64,000 nt of DNA from Algoriphagus machipongonensis (GCF_000166275.1 NZ_CM001023.1:1206501-1270500); one strand, 5' to 3'. Positions 10,124 through 19,470 are shown, counted from the stretch's first letter. Notes: generated from the letters alone by a model not told the origin. Program-made: numbers and translations.

Positions 10124-11557
10124 TTAAAGAGTATAGAACTCTTCCCATCCTCTTCTTGGTGCCTCACCTGTTAGTAATTGATTTGCCAATGGATTATTGA
10201 CAATTCGATGAGTTTCTCTGTCAAACTCCAACTTGGTATTTAACTGCTGAGCTAATACTCCCAAGCAGAATACTTGGCTTAGAGGTCCTGCAACATCAAA
10301 TGGTGATCTTGTTTTTTCTTCTCCTTTTGATGCCTTTAGGAAGTTCGCAAAGTGATTAGATGGACTTTCTGGGACTTCTGGAAGCATGCTAGCCATTTCT
10401 TTTTCCTTATCTCCCAAAATGGACAAGGTGCTTCCGTGGGAGCCACCTTTAAAAGTAAGGTCCTTACCATAAATTATCTTACCAGGGTTTAATCTGGAAG
10501 GTTGAATTTGTCCTGTACTTGCTGCTGGGATATCCGCATTCAACTCGGATACTCCATAATTATCTGGAACAGGTGGAACGTTATCTACGCCGTCATACCA
10601 AGTTAGGGTCATCGCTGGCATATCTTTTCTTTCAGGAAATTTAAACGCCAGTGTTGAAGACATTGGGAAGAAGAAGTTATTATGTCCCCTGAGCATGACA
10701 GGATCTACTTCATATGGTAATCCTAATTCTAAGAATTCATGAACGGTATCCATGGTGTGTGCTCCCCAGTCACCTAATGCTCCCATTCCAAAGTCATACC
10801 AGCAGCGCCATTGCCCATTGATGAAATCCTTATTGTAGTCATGTTCACTTCTGGCCATCAGCCAATTGTCCCAATCTAAAGTGGAAGGGATGGGTTCGGC
10901 TTTTGGAAAACGCTGCATGTTAACATCCCATCCATGCCACCTTCTTGGGCTGTTCATATGGGCAGTTACAGCGGTGACATCTTTAATGATTCCAGCTTCT
11001 TTCCAAGCTTTAAATTGGAAGTAATTACCTTCTGAATGCCCTTGATTACCCATTTGAGTAACTACTCTATGTCTTTTTGCACAATCCATCATTAAGGCAA
11101 CCTCATTGAATGTTCGGGCCATAGGTTTTTCTACATATACATGCTTCCCCTGAGACATGGCCAACATGGTGATTGGGAAATGTGAAAAATCAGGCGTTCC
11201 AACAGTGATTGCTTCAAAGCCTTTTCCAAATTGATCAAACATTTCTCTGAAATCCTGGAATCGTTTTGCATTTGGAAATTTATTCATGATTTCCTGAGTA
11301 TGCGGGGCTCCCATGTCTACATCGCAAAGTGCGACAATGTTACAAAGTCCTGTATCATATAGAGCATTAATGATTTGAGCTCCTCTATTTCCAATACCAC
11401 AGCAGGCTAGATCTACTTTATCACTCGGTGCAACATGGCCCAAAGGTTTACCGAAAACAGATGATGGGACAAAGCTGATGCCTGCTGCACTCAGTGCACT
11501 GGTCTTAATGAAATTCCGTCTATTCTTGTTCATATCTTGAAAATTGAATGGGTTCAT
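10124..11557 (-). CDS. Gfo/Idh/MocA family oxidoreductase, Tat-exported
   Basis: A 477-residue NAD(P)-dependent sugar oxidoreductase. An N-terminal twin-arginine signal (NKNRRNFIKTSALS) precedes the Rossmann domain (CCGIGNRGAQI). The catalytic EKP motif occurs in YVEKPMARTF near residue 141. The C-terminal half is the alpha/beta substrate domain typical of the large secreted Bacteroidota members. A second ATG at 11533 (residue 9) directly before NKNRR is an equally good start. Family members oxidise or epimerise sugars, inositols or glycosidic sugars; the substrate is unknown here. The gene is divergent from the PhyH-ThuA-isomerase genes, which supports a shared sugar-catabolism theme. Folding with cofactor before Tat export is known for related enzymes. 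Confidence 0.88.
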   Translation of the reverse strand: MNPFNFQDMNKNRRNFIKTSALSAAGISFVPSSVFGKPLGHVAPSDKVDLACCGIGNRGAQIINALYDTGLCNIVALCDVDMGAPHTQEIMNKFPNAKRFQDFREMFDQFGKGFEAITVGTPDFSHFPITMLAMSQGKHVYVEKPMARTFNEVALMMDCAKRHRVVTQMGNQGHSEGNYFQFKAWKEAGIIKDVTAVTAHMNSPRRWHGWDVNMQRFPKAEPIPSTLDWDNWLMARSEHDYNKDFINGQWRCWYDFGMGALGDWGAHTMDTVHEFLELGLPYEVDPVMLRGHNNFFFPMSSTLAFKFPERKDMPAMTLTWYDGVDNVPPVPDNYGVSELNADIPAASTGQIQPSRLNPGKIIYGKDLTFKGGSHGSTLSILGDKEKEMASMLPEVPESPSNHFANFLKASKGEEKTRSPFDVAGPLSQVFCLGVLAQQLNTKLEFDRETHRIVNNPLANQLLTGEAPRRGWEEFYTL

Positions 11558-11744
11558 TGTTAAATTGAAGTTAAAAAGTAAGAAATATTAGTTAAGTTTT
11601 CTGGTTAAATTAGCTCAGAGGGGCGAAAACTAACGGAATGGATTTCGGAAAATAAATAAAGATTAGGCTATAGAATTCCATTCAAGCCTAGTTTTTTTTA
11701 AATTCCATTTTACTTCATTATTCCGCAAAGAAAACTTTGATTCA

Positions 11745-12617
11745 ATGAGAGATCTATCAGATTATTCTCAACCTATTACAGATCTTTTTGATCTACCGAA
11801 ATCGGAAGAGGACTGGGAGAGATACAAATTATCGGAGGATCAAATTGCTTCTTTTCATGAGTTAGGGTATTTAGCAAACGTCCGATTGTTGGACGATGAA
11901 CAAATTAGAGTATTAAAATCTGCTCTTGATGAGGTGACCGACCCAAAACACCCGCTCCACCATCTATTTCATGAATTTCATAGTAATGAATCAACAGACC
12001 CAGATAAGGTCCTGTTTCATTCTTTAGGCCATTGGAGAATTCACCCTGCCTTTCACGATGTGATTTGGAATCCTGCCTTTTTGATGGCTTCAAGCCAGTT
12101 GCTGGGAGGGAGGTCTGTCAGGTTTTGGCATGATCAATTATTTAGTAAACCCGCTCGGCATGGAGGAAATGTAGCTTGGCATCAGGATTACTCTTATTGG
12201 ACAAGAACGGTGGATATGCAGCATCTGACATGCTGGTGTGGATTGGATGATGCCAATGAAGAAAATGGATGCCTTCATTACATTCCTGGTTCTCATCGAT
12301 GGGGTTTATTGGATAAACCGGCATTGGCAGGAGAAATGGATGGCTTGAAAACAATGCTAAATGAAGAACAACTCGCTTCTTTTAATCCAGTACCTATTCC
12401 ATTGAAAGCTGGCTGCGCTACTTTTCATCACCCTTTGATGGTCCATGGTAGTTTTGCGAATCATTCCTTAAAATCTCGGAGAGCTTTTGTGCTCAATGTA
12501 TTTGCGGATGGGACGGTTTCGGACACAAATGAGCCTTTATTAGAAGGTGTTCCGGTGATTCCAAAAGGTGAAAAAATGGGCGGTAAGTTTTTTCCATTGA
12601 TTTTTAAAGTTGATTAA
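11745..12617 (+). CDS. Phytanoyl-CoA dioxygenase (PhyH) family protein
   Basis: A 290-residue non-haem Fe(II)/2-oxoglutarate dioxygenase. The metal ligands are visible as the H and D of WHQDYSYW (near residue 146) and a distal His in FHHPLMVHGS (near residue 225); the 2-oxoglutarate-binding Arg is probably in KSRRAFVL. HYIPGSHRWGL is a further family motif. There is no signal peptide, so it is cytoplasmic. PhyH homologues hydroxylate or oxidatively remove groups from diverse small molecules and lipids; the substrate cannot be told from sequence. It heads a same-strand series with ThuA and a ketose epimerase-like protein, suggesting catabolism of a modified sugar or polyol. Confidence 0.88.
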   Translation: MRDLSDYSQPITDLFDLPKSEEDWERYKLSEDQIASFHELGYLANVRLLDDEQIRVLKSALDEVTDPKHPLHHLFHEFHSNESTDPDKVLFHSLGHWRIHPAFHDVIWNPAFLMASSQLLGGRSVRFWHDQLFSKPARHGGNVAWHQDYSYWTRTVDMQHLTCWCGLDDANEENGCLHYIPGSHRWGLLDKPALAGEMDGLKTMLNEEQLASFNPVPIPLKAGCATFHHPLMVHGSFANHSLKSRRAFVLNVFADGTVSDTNEPLLEGVPVIPKGEKMGGKFFPLIFKVD

Positions 12618-12691
12618 GGTTTAAAAAATTGCCAACTAATCTTGAAAAGCTATATTAGGGCTCTTGTACTAAGCCCAATTCCAAAATAAAC

Positions 12692-13693
12692 ATGAAAAAC
12701 ATTCTTTCTTTACTAGCCCTCCTTTTAAGTTTTACGGCCTCATTCTGCCAAAATGGAGAAACTTTCTTACAATTTGAAGGTCAAAATGGACCCGGAAAAG
12801 GGAAGAATGTGGTGTTGATTTCTGGAGATGACGAATACAGATCTGAAGAATCTATGCCCATGATGGCAAAAATACTCTCAGAAAAATATGGGTTTAACAC
12901 GACGGTGCTTTTTCCGATTGAGCCTGAGACGGGAAACATTGTTCCAAGCTATCAAAATAATATTCCAGGATTAGATCACTTGGAATCTGCCGATTTGGTG
13001 ATCATGTTGATTCGATTCCGAGATCTTCCAATGGATCAAATGAAACATTTGGAGAATTATTTTAAGGCTGGTAAGCCGTTTATAGCTTTAAGAACTTCCA
13101 CACACCCATTTATGATTAAGGATTCTAATTCTCCCTACTTCAAATGGAATTATAATAGTAAAGAGCCTGGATGGGAAGGGGGATTTGGACAACAAATAGT
13201 TGGTGAAACCTGGGTTGCCCATCACGGAATTCATAAATCAGAAGGAACCAGAGCATTGGTTGATGGAGTAGATAGAGATGCTGATCATCCAGTTCTTAGA
13301 GGGGTGGACGATATTTGGGCACCGACCGATGTGTATTCTATTAAAAATCTTCCATCCTCTGCAAACGTTCTGCTGTATGGACAGTCTACAGCGGGAATGA
13401 CCGCTGAAGCTCCTTTAATGTATGATAAGTCCATAATGCCTATTGCCTGGACAAAGGAATACTCTTTAGATGGCGGAAAGACCGGGATGGTTTTTGGCAG
13501 CACTTTAGGATCTTCGTTAGATTTTGAATCTGAAGATATGAGAAGGTTAATTTTGAATGCTTCCCTTTGGTTGCTCGAGATGCCTGATGTGATTACTCCA
13601 GATTTATCGGTTGATATCATAGGTGATTATGAACCTACGATGTTTGGCTTTGATAGCTTTAGGAAGGGGATGAAAGTGAGTGATTTTAAATGA
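12692..13693 (+). CDS. ThuA domain-containing secreted protein
   Basis: A 333-residue protein with an N-terminal signal peptide (KNILSLLALLLSF, cleaved near CQNGE) followed by a class-I glutamine-amidotransferase-like ThuA fold. Characteristic pieces are VVLISGDDEYRSEE, DLVIMLIRFRDLP and the glycine-rich segment around GGFGQQIVGETW. ThuA was named for trehalose utilisation, and homologues in Bacteroidota sit beside Gfo/Idh/MocA oxidoreductases and sugar isomerases, as here. No enzymatic activity is established for most members. The protein probably acts in the periplasm. It starts 74 bp after the PhyH gene and 57 bp before the isomerase gene, so it is probably in one operon with them. Confidence 0.8.
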   Translation: MKNILSLLALLLSFTASFCQNGETFLQFEGQNGPGKGKNVVLISGDDEYRSEESMPMMAKILSEKYGFNTTVLFPIEPETGNIVPSYQNNIPGLDHLESADLVIMLIRFRDLPMDQMKHLENYFKAGKPFIALRTSTHPFMIKDSNSPYFKWNYNSKEPGWEGGFGQQIVGETWVAHHGIHKSEGTRALVDGVDRDADHPVLRGVDDIWAPTDVYSIKNLPSSANVLLYGQSTAGMTAEAPLMYDKSIMPIAWTKEYSLDGGKTGMVFGSTLGSSLDFESEDMRRLILNASLWLLEMPDVITPDLSVDIIGDYEPTMFGFDSFRKGMKVSDFK

Positions 13694-13699
13694 TTCGAA

Positions 13700-13730
13700 A
13701 ATCCCCCTAGCCCCCTATGGAAGGGGGATT
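13700..13730. repeat. Intergenic C/G-rich hairpin (AATCCCCC...GGGGGATT)
   Basis: An inverted repeat (AATCCCCCT / AAGGGGGATT) followed by seven A residues, lying between the ThuA and isomerase genes. On the minus strand it looks like a terminator with a T tract. On the plus strand the A run lies on the wrong side for termination. It may be a small dispersed Bacteroidota palindrome or an mRNA-stabilising hairpin. Confidence 0.55.
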
Positions 13731-13750
13731 AAAAAAACATAAATAAACCC

Positions 13751-14602
13751 ATGAACAAAATAGGATTTAATGTGCTGGCATGGTCAGCAGAAATGTCAGA
13801 TAATTTATTGCCCGTTTTGGACCGATTGAAAAAGATCGGATATGATGGTGCCGAATTTTTTATCGGGGGTTCCCCTGAAGAATCCTTTAAAATGATTGGT
13901 AAACATTGTGCTGACATTGGTTTGGAAGTAACAGCAGTGACCGTAATGGGACCTGAGCAAAATGCCATTTCTCCAGATGCTAAAATTCGAGCTGCGGCAA
14001 GCGAGCAACTCAAATGGGTGATTGACCGGGCAGCAGATTTGAATGCGCAAGTGCTTTGTGGACCTTATCATTCTGCATTTACGGTTTTTGCTTCCCGAGA
14101 ACCTTTAGAGGATGAGTACAATTGGTCCGCGGAATACCTTCATGGAGTGGCTGATTATGCTAAAGAAGCTGGTGTTTTGTTGACACCCGAAGCTTTGAAC
14201 CGATTTGAGTGTTACCTCTGCAATACGATGGAGCAACTTTCTTATTTATTGAAGAAGGTAAATCACCCTAATGTGCAAGCGATGTTTGATACGCACCATG
14301 CGAATATCGAGGAGAAGAAATTAGGAGAAGCAATCAAGTATATCGCGCCCCAGTTAGGGCACTTTCATATCTCCGAGAATGACCGTGGCACACCCGGGTC
14401 TGGTCATGTAAACTTTGATGAAACTTTCAAAGCCTTAGCTGAAGTGAATTACAAAGGTTGGTTGACTATCGAAGGGTTTACCAGAAACGATCCTGCTTTC
14501 GCAAACTCCATAGGTGTGTGGAGGAATTTCTCTGAACCTTGGGACATGGCCGAAAAAGGGTTTGAGCTAATCAAGGGAATGGGAGAGAAGTATGGGTTGT
14601 AA
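13751..14602 (+). CDS. Sugar isomerase/epimerase, D-tagatose 3-epimerase-like TIM barrel
   Basis: A 283-residue xylose-isomerase-like TIM barrel without a signal peptide. The expected metal-site residues are present: Glu in TPEALNRFE (near residue 152), Asp/His in MFDTHHAN, His/Glu in FHISENDRGTPGSGH, and Glu in LTIEGF. The NDRGTPGSGH segment is characteristic of the D-tagatose/D-psicose 3-epimerase and hydroxypyruvate-isomerase branch, which uses Mn2+ or Co2+ to interconvert ketoses at C3 or C2. The exact sugar is not determinable. Being last in the PhyH-ThuA-isomerase series, it likely handles the ketose product made by the neighbouring oxidoreductase. Confidence 0.85.
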   Translation: MNKIGFNVLAWSAEMSDNLLPVLDRLKKIGYDGAEFFIGGSPEESFKMIGKHCADIGLEVTAVTVMGPEQNAISPDAKIRAAASEQLKWVIDRAADLNAQVLCGPYHSAFTVFASREPLEDEYNWSAEYLHGVADYAKEAGVLLTPEALNRFECYLCNTMEQLSYLLKKVNHPNVQAMFDTHHANIEEKKLGEAIKYIAPQLGHFHISENDRGTPGSGHVNFDETFKALAEVNYKGWLTIEGFTRNDPAFANSIGVWRNFSEPWDMAEKGFELIKGMGEKYGL

Positions 14603-14618
14603 ATAGCGGAGATGGGAG

Positions 14619-14639
14619 GTCGAGATTACAAATCTCGAC
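14619..14639. repeat. REP-like hairpin
   Basis: A perfect 9-bp stem (GTCGAGATT / AATCTCGAC) around the trinucleotide ACA, lying between convergent genes. It has the same TT-NCA-AA architecture as the REP-like hairpins at 43973, 46756, 50883 and 52501. Confidence 0.7.
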
Positions 14640-14689
14640 TATCGTAGATGTAGTTAGAGAAAAATGATTTATGATGTGGAGTTTATGAT

Positions 14690-15358
14690 CTAAGGAAATA
14701 AAGGCTCCCCATTGGAATTTGTCGTAAGCATCTCACTCATATAATCAAAAAATGGGCGCATTGCCAAAAATGTTAGGATGACTTCTTTCTGAAAATCATT
14801 GGAAAACACTTCCTTATCAGTGAATGTCCTTTTTACGATAAATTGCTTTTTCTTGATCAAATCAATCGCTGGGTTGTTTTTATCAAAGCCCTTTGGAGCG
14901 ATCTTGACTGCATCTTCCCCTTGTAGTTCTCCGAAGTACTCCTTGAAAATTTTGTGAGTAGTTATCCTCTGAATTTCGGAAGTATCCATCGCAAACTCCT
15001 CCCGAATACGGAGTAAGTCTTCCTTGTTTGGAGCCCAAAAACCGCCACCTACAAAACTGTTGTCTGGTTCTAATTGAATATAATATCCTCCTCTTAGAAG
15101 TGGTTTTGTACGGGAATATCCAGCTCCAAAATTGCTTTTGTAAGGAGTTTTATCTTTTGAGAAACGAATGTCCCTGTAAATTCTGGAAACATGTACCCTG
15201 TTTAAGCTATCGTATTTTTGAAGTTCTAAAAATACCTTATTGAAAAAGGATTTATTCTCCTTCGCAAGCTTATCGTATAATGGTTTGTGTTCTGTAAACC
15301 ATTCACGATTGTTGTTTTCTTTAAGTTGTTTAAGGAATTCAAAACCTTCTTTCATCAT
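14690..15358 (-). CDS. DUF2461 domain-containing protein
   Basis: A 222-residue cytoplasmic protein matching the DUF2461 (TIGR02453) family over its full length. Visible family motifs are FLKQLKENNNREWF near the N terminus, RDIRFSKDKTPYK near residue 64, and YYIQLEPDNSFVGGGFW near residue 92. Members are widespread in Bacteroidota, Actinobacteria and fungi, and the biochemical function is unknown. The start is the first ATG; a second Met follows at once. It is convergent with the isomerase gene and 51 bp downstream of the alpha/beta hydrolase gene on the same strand, so co-transcription is possible. Confidence 0.88.
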   Translation of the reverse strand: MMKEGFEFLKQLKENNNREWFTEHKPLYDKLAKENKSFFNKVFLELQKYDSLNRVHVSRIYRDIRFSKDKTPYKSNFGAGYSRTKPLLRGGYYIQLEPDNSFVGGGFWAPNKEDLLRIREEFAMDTSEIQRITTHKIFKEYFGELQGEDAVKIAPKGFDKNNPAIDLIKKKQFIVKRTFTDKEVFSNDFQKEVILTFLAMRPFFDYMSEMLTTNSNGEPLFP

Positions 15359-15409
15359 TGGTTAGGTATTGCTGTTATTAATCAATTTTGCCTTTGGTTC
15401 TCCTCAATT

Positions 15410-16720
15410 CTAGTTGTTAGGTTTTTTTTGATCCATTTCTAAACCAATTGTAGTTCTAGGTTTAAAGCCAGGCCATTCTTTGGCCTCTGGGTCTGCGTTC
15501 ACATCCAAGTATTTCTGATAACTGCTTTCGCCCTTCAAATATTTACCTAAAAAGGCGGTGACAAAATGTTGATTGATATTATTCATTCTTCTTGAATCCC
15601 AAACCGAATCCGCATATCTTAAATACTCATTGATATCTAATTCCGGATTTAAGGATTCTTTAGGTGCAGGATTAGGAGCTACATTATGTCTAGCTTCTAT
15701 GAACGTGAGCAAATACCTCTCAGAGTTAATTGCCCCATCATAAATTGCCTTTGTTCCATCTTCATAACCAGAAATATCATCCTTGCTTCCAGCGATGAAT
15801 AGGGATGGGATTTTGATTCCTGCCAGACCTTCTGCATTCCATACCCCCCGCTGCATTCCCCAAGGAGCAAAAGCCACAATTACCTTGATTCTTGGGTCTA
15901 TGGATGCCTCAAATTCGGGGTTTCCTACTGTGCGCTTTAACAAGGCATTGCTTCCTCCAGTCATCCCTCCAAATAATTGGGCTGCCTGAGGACTATATCC
16001 GGCACCTGCGACATTAACTGCACCATAGCCACCCATGGAGTAACCAATTAATGCTGTATTTTCCGTGTCTACTAAGTCTTTTAAAAAGGAATTCCCATCC
16101 TTTTCCAATCTAGCCATTTCATTGAGCACAAAGAGATCATCCAAAGAACGGTTTAATAATGTGCTCTGAAAACCTGCAGCATCCCTGAAGGTTGCTTCGG
16201 TATGGTCGATTGCCACTACTACATAGCCTTTGGAGGCAAGATTCTCTGTCAAATAAGTCATTAGATACCTAGATCCTGTGTATCCATGCGAAACAATTAC
16301 TAAAGGAAATGAACCATCTGAATAAAGAGGATTAGCATCTCTTGAGGCTCTTCCCAAAAAAGTAAAGGGAATAATAGGTCTGGTAGGTGAACCGTTCTGC
16401 CCCATTACCTCATCGTAAGAAATCAACTCATCTGATTTATTGGAGTTTTTGGAGGGATACCAAACTTCTACTTTCAAAGGTCTATTGTAAAGTGAATCAT
16501 CACCTTTTCCATAGTTCAAGATGTCCAGCTGGTTTTCATTGACGAAATCTAAAGTTCTGACTCCTACAGAATACTCTCCTCCAGCTGCCAATTCTGGGGC
16601 ATCAGGCAAAAGATCACCATAGATGAATGGTTCTGATTGGGCTTGCGCAAAACTGATGGTATATGTGAAAAAAAATATTAGTAATGGAAGAGTGAATAAA
16701 AAGGGGGCTTTTATTTTCAT
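15410..16720 (-). CDS. Secreted alpha/beta hydrolase (dienelactone hydrolase/PAF-acetylhydrolase-like)
   Basis: A 436-residue protein with a clear signal peptide (KAPFLFTLPLLIFFF, cleaved near FAQAQ). The alpha/beta-hydrolase fold shows the oxyanion motif VSHGYTGSR, the nucleophile elbow GYSMGGYG (Ser near residue 230), a probable acid Asp in GSKDDISGYED, and a His in EARHNVAP. The long N-terminal part with EVWYPSKN resembles PAF-acetylhydrolase/lipase-like secreted members of Bacteroidota. It probably hydrolyses esters in the periplasm or outside the cell. The substrate is unknown. It shares a strand with the downstream DUF2461 gene. Confidence 0.85.
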   Translation of the reverse strand: MKIKAPFLFTLPLLIFFFTYTISFAQAQSEPFIYGDLLPDAPELAAGGEYSVGVRTLDFVNENQLDILNYGKGDDSLYNRPLKVEVWYPSKNSNKSDELISYDEVMGQNGSPTRPIIPFTFLGRASRDANPLYSDGSFPLVIVSHGYTGSRYLMTYLTENLASKGYVVVAIDHTEATFRDAAGFQSTLLNRSLDDLFVLNEMARLEKDGNSFLKDLVDTENTALIGYSMGGYGAVNVAGAGYSPQAAQLFGGMTGGSNALLKRTVGNPEFEASIDPRIKVIVAFAPWGMQRGVWNAEGLAGIKIPSLFIAGSKDDISGYEDGTKAIYDGAINSERYLLTFIEARHNVAPNPAPKESLNPELDINEYLRYADSVWDSRRMNNINQHFVTAFLGKYLKGESSYQKYLDVNADPEAKEWPGFKPRTTIGLEMDQKKPNN

Positions 16721-16987
16721 TGGAGAAGTTTTTTGGGTTCGTTTTCTAAGATATGCTTAATTATCAGTCTTGGAAAATTTAGGTGAATTCAACATCGTCA
16801 GTTCTTGATGACAATTAAACTGAGTGGTGTTTTGAAAAGGAAAACAGTAGGTAAAGGAGAAAGTTTTAATCAATCCCTGATTTATTTCTTAACTATTATT
16901 CCAGAGTTTAAAGGTTCTGGATTTTGAGAAAAGAGAAGGATATTCACCTGAGTTTTCTAAATTCATGTCACCTAATCTTTTTTCAAC
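16721..16987. other. Divergent intergenic region, no gene seen
   Basis: A 267-bp A+T-rich spacer between the divergent hydrolase and cyclase genes. It must hold both promoters. I see no coding frame, hairpin or repeat that I can support. Confidence 0.5.
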
Positions 16988-17824
16988 ATGTACTTTTCAA
17001 ACAAACTCATTCTATCTACACTGATTTTTATTCTCATTTCAGCCTGTCAGGCTCCAAGCGAAAAAATTGAGCAGGCAAGCGCTGATCCGTTCGACACTAT
17101 GACATCCTTGGAATGGATTGATTTGTCCTATTCATTTGATTCCACTACACTGTATTGGCCTAATAATCCGCTTGGCTTTCAATTGGACGTTGAAGCAGAA
17201 GGAATTACAGATTTAGGCTACTATTATTCATCCAATAGCTTGACCACTCCTGAACACGGAGGTACTCACTTAGATGCACCGATTCATTTTTCAGAGTCTG
17301 GCAAAACAATGGACGAACTTACTTTGGATCAATTAACGGGAGAAGCAGTGTTAATTGACGTCAGTGAACAAGCGCTTCCAAACTCAGATTATCTGGTGGA
17401 TACTGCTGCTATTTTAGGCTGGGAAAGCCAACATGGTATAATTCCAGAGAATACCATTGTATTGTTCCGAACAGGCTATGGGGCCTTTTATCCAGATAGA
17501 GAAAAGTATTTTGGAACGGCCAAAATGGGAATGGAAGCAATTCCTGAGCTACATTTTCCGGGCATTTCTCCTGAAGCAGCTAGTTTTTTGGCAGAAAAGA
17601 GAAGGGTAAAAGCGGTTGGGCTGGATACTCCAAGTTTAGATTTTGGTCAAAGCAAAGAGTTTAAGACGCACCAGATTTTAATGGGTTATAATATTCCAGG
17701 CTTTGAAAATATGGCGAACCTAAATCAACTACCAGAAAAAGGAATTTACATCATTGCTTTGCCAATGAAAATCAAAGGAGGAAGTGGTGGGCCTTTACGA
17801 GTGATTGCGGGAATAAAGAAATAA
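16988..17824 (+). CDS. Cyclase-family (kynurenine formamidase-like) lipoprotein
   Basis: A 278-residue protein with a lipobox signal (LIFILISACQAP, Cys near residue 20), so it should be a periplasmic lipoprotein. The metal-binding motif of the cyclase/kynurenine-formamidase superfamily, HGGTHLDAPIHF, lies near residue 90. Further family blocks are VLFRTGYG and the C-terminal IALPMKIKGGSGGPLR. Superfamily members hydrolyse amides or lactones, for example N-formylkynurenine and isatin, through a metal-activated water. The substrate here is unknown. A membrane-anchored version is less common than the cytoplasmic KynB type. Confidence 0.87.
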   Translation: MYFSNKLILSTLIFILISACQAPSEKIEQASADPFDTMTSLEWIDLSYSFDSTTLYWPNNPLGFQLDVEAEGITDLGYYYSSNSLTTPEHGGTHLDAPIHFSESGKTMDELTLDQLTGEAVLIDVSEQALPNSDYLVDTAAILGWESQHGIIPENTIVLFRTGYGAFYPDREKYFGTAKMGMEAIPELHFPGISPEAASFLAEKRRVKAVGLDTPSLDFGQSKEFKTHQILMGYNIPGFENMANLNQLPEKGIYIIALPMKIKGGSGGPLRVIAGIKK

Positions 17825-17857
17825 TTAGCTCCTTTTAATGTTTCCTTGAGAAGGAGG

Positions 17858-18418
17858 CTACTTGTACTTATCATTGAGACCTTTTCCTTCTGAAATCATC
17901 GGGATAATTTTCTCCAATCGTGAAACTTGAGTTGCCTTTCTTTTGGCAGTGGCGATGTATTCAATATACTCCTTTTGTTTATAGGGAGTAAGATTATCGA
18001 AGGCTTCTTTTAACTCTTTGTTTGCTTTTAATTTCGCTTGAAAAATAGATGGAATAGGGATGGGCTCAGATTTTTCTGGCTTCCAGGTTTTTCCATCTTT
18101 GGCATTTTTTATGGCCTCTGTGACATATTCTAGGATTTTCTTTTCCTCGATTTCATTCTGACCCTCAAAGCGCCATTGTCTCATGGCTTTAGTCTTTCCT
18201 TCTTGGGCATTAATCAATACTTGATAGGGGTCTGAAAGGAATACCCCATCATAAAACCAGAGGGCGAAGTAGTTTTTCATACCGGCAAAACCCATGATAT
18301 TTTTATCTTCATAGGTGTAAACCGGCATTCCCCATTTCTTGGTTTCAGTCAATTCAGTTTGTGAAAGTATCTCTTTAATGCGGGATAAAGCCTCAGTCCA
18401 ATCCGTTCCCTTTGCCAT
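17858..18418 (-). CDS. DUF1801/YdeI-family protein
   Basis: A 186-residue soluble protein. The N-terminal half (KKWGMPVYTYEDKNIMGFAG, then FALWFYDGVFL) is a DUF1801 domain. The C-terminal part ends in the YdeI/OmdA-type helical tail (LTPYKQKEYIEYIATAKRKAT, then RLEKIIPMI). This two-part architecture is common in Bacteroidota. B. subtilis YdeI has been linked to defence against cationic peptides, but the molecular activity is unclear. It is convergent with the cyclase gene and 101 bp downstream of the OhrR gene on the same strand. Confidence 0.82.
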   Translation of the reverse strand: MAKGTDWTEALSRIKEILSQTELTETKKWGMPVYTYEDKNIMGFAGMKNYFALWFYDGVFLSDPYQVLINAQEGKTKAMRQWRFEGQNEIEEKKILEYVTEAIKNAKDGKTWKPEKSEPIPIPSIFQAKLKANKELKEAFDNLTPYKQKEYIEYIATAKRKATQVSRLEKIIPMISEGKGLNDKYK

Positions 18419-18519
18419 AGTTTGATAATTTGACTAAGACTAAAAATAATAAAAATAGATGATTTTGATCCCCATAATAAGGATCTCACTATTGGAAAAG
18501 GTTGATGGGGACTTATTGA

Positions 18520-18981
18520 TTAATGGGAAGATTTCTCACTTAAAATCCCCAAAAGCTTAAATAATGTCTTTTGAAAATTCATCACTTCTTCTGCGTCTAT
18601 GGATTCATCTTGGAAGGACTCCACAATTCTATGGGGGATTGAAATTGCCTCATTTTTCAATTCCTTCCCCTCATTTGTCAATGTGATGAGAACTGTTCGC
18701 TCATCTGACTTGGAGCGTGCGCGCTTGATAAGTTTCTTTTGTTCTAAGCGTTTTAATAAGGGCGTCAAAGTGTTTGATTCCAGAAAAAGTCTTTCTCCAA
18801 TTTCCTTAACGCTCTGCTCCTGATGCTGCCAAAGGACAAGCAGTACCAAGTATTGTGGATAGGTAATATCCATCTTTTCCAAGTAAGGAGCATATACCTT
18901 GGTAGTAAGCCTTGAAGCAGCATATAATGGAAAACATAGTTGGTTTTCCAAATAGAGCGAGGCGGTTAAATCTTCTTTCAT
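18520..18981 (-). CDS. ohrR: OhrR-type MarR-family organic hydroperoxide repressor
   Basis: A 153-residue winged-helix MarR regulator. The N-terminal segment [14 protein letters not shown] carries the single reactive Cys (residue 16) that senses organic hydroperoxides in Ohr[13 protein letters not shown] and the wing region [14 protein letters not shown] are typical. Oxidation of this Cys releases OhrR from its operator. Its ATG overlaps the stop codon of the upstream glutathione-peroxidase gene by 4 bp, so repressor and detoxifying enzyme are translationally coupled and probably autoregulated. A candidate operator lies upstream of the first gene of the operon at 19915-19926. Confidence 0.88.
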   Translation of the reverse strand: MKEDLTASLYLENQLCFPLYAASRLTTKVYAPYLEKMDITYPQYLVLLVLWQHQEQSVKEIGERLFLESNTLTPLLKRLEQKKLIKRARSKSDERTVLITLTNEGKELKNEAISIPHRIVESFQDESIDAEEVMNFQKTLFKLLGILSEKSSH

Positions 18982-19460
18982 TTTTTTAATGTTTCCAAAA
19001 TGATTTTTTCCATTTTTTCAGGTTTGGTCGTGGGAGCAAACCTTTTAACGGGGTTTCCTTCTTTATCTAATACAAACTTCGTGAAATTCCATTTGATCTT
19101 ACTTCCCAAAAGTCCTCCGGAAAGTTTAGACTTTAAATATTTGAAAATAGGATGAGCGTTTTTTCCATTCACTTCAACCTTTTCAAACATTGGGAAACTT
19201 ACGCCGTAGTTTATTTGGCAAAATTCTTCAATTTCCTCGGATGAACCAGACTCCTGATTGGCAAATTGATTACAAGGGAATCCAAGGATTACCAAGCCCT
19301 CATCTTTGTGTTTTTGATATAGGTTCTCCAAACCTTCATATTGAGGAGTAAGTCCGCATTTACTTGCTGTATTGACTACTACCACAGTTTTACCGCGATA
19401 TTCTTCCATACTTACACATTTCCCATTCAGCTTTTGGGCTTCAAAATCATAAAATGTCAT
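18978..19460 (-). CDS. Glutathione peroxidase family protein (Cys type)
   Basis: A 160-residue thioredoxin-fold peroxidase with the catalytic tetrad positions visible: Cys in [12 protein letters not shown] (near residue 36), Gln in [10 protein letters not shown], and Trp/Asn in WNFTKF (near residue 125). The active site uses Cys rather than selenocysteine, and such bacterial enzymes usually draw electrons from thioredoxin. It is full length and has no signal peptide, so it is cytoplasmic. It lies in the operon DoxX-GPx-ohrR, with an 11-bp gap upstream and a 4-bp overlap downstream. The location fits reduction of lipid or organic hydroperoxides. Confidence 0.92.
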   Translation of the reverse strand: MTFYDFEAQKLNGKCVSMEEYRGKTVVVVNTASKCGLTPQYEGLENLYQKHKDEGLVILGFPCNQFANQESGSSEEIEEFCQINYGVSFPMFEKVEVNGKNAHPIFKYLKSKLSGGLLGSKIKWNFTKFVLDKEGNPVKRFAPTTKPEKMEKIILETLKK

Positions 19461-19470
19461 CTTACTAACT

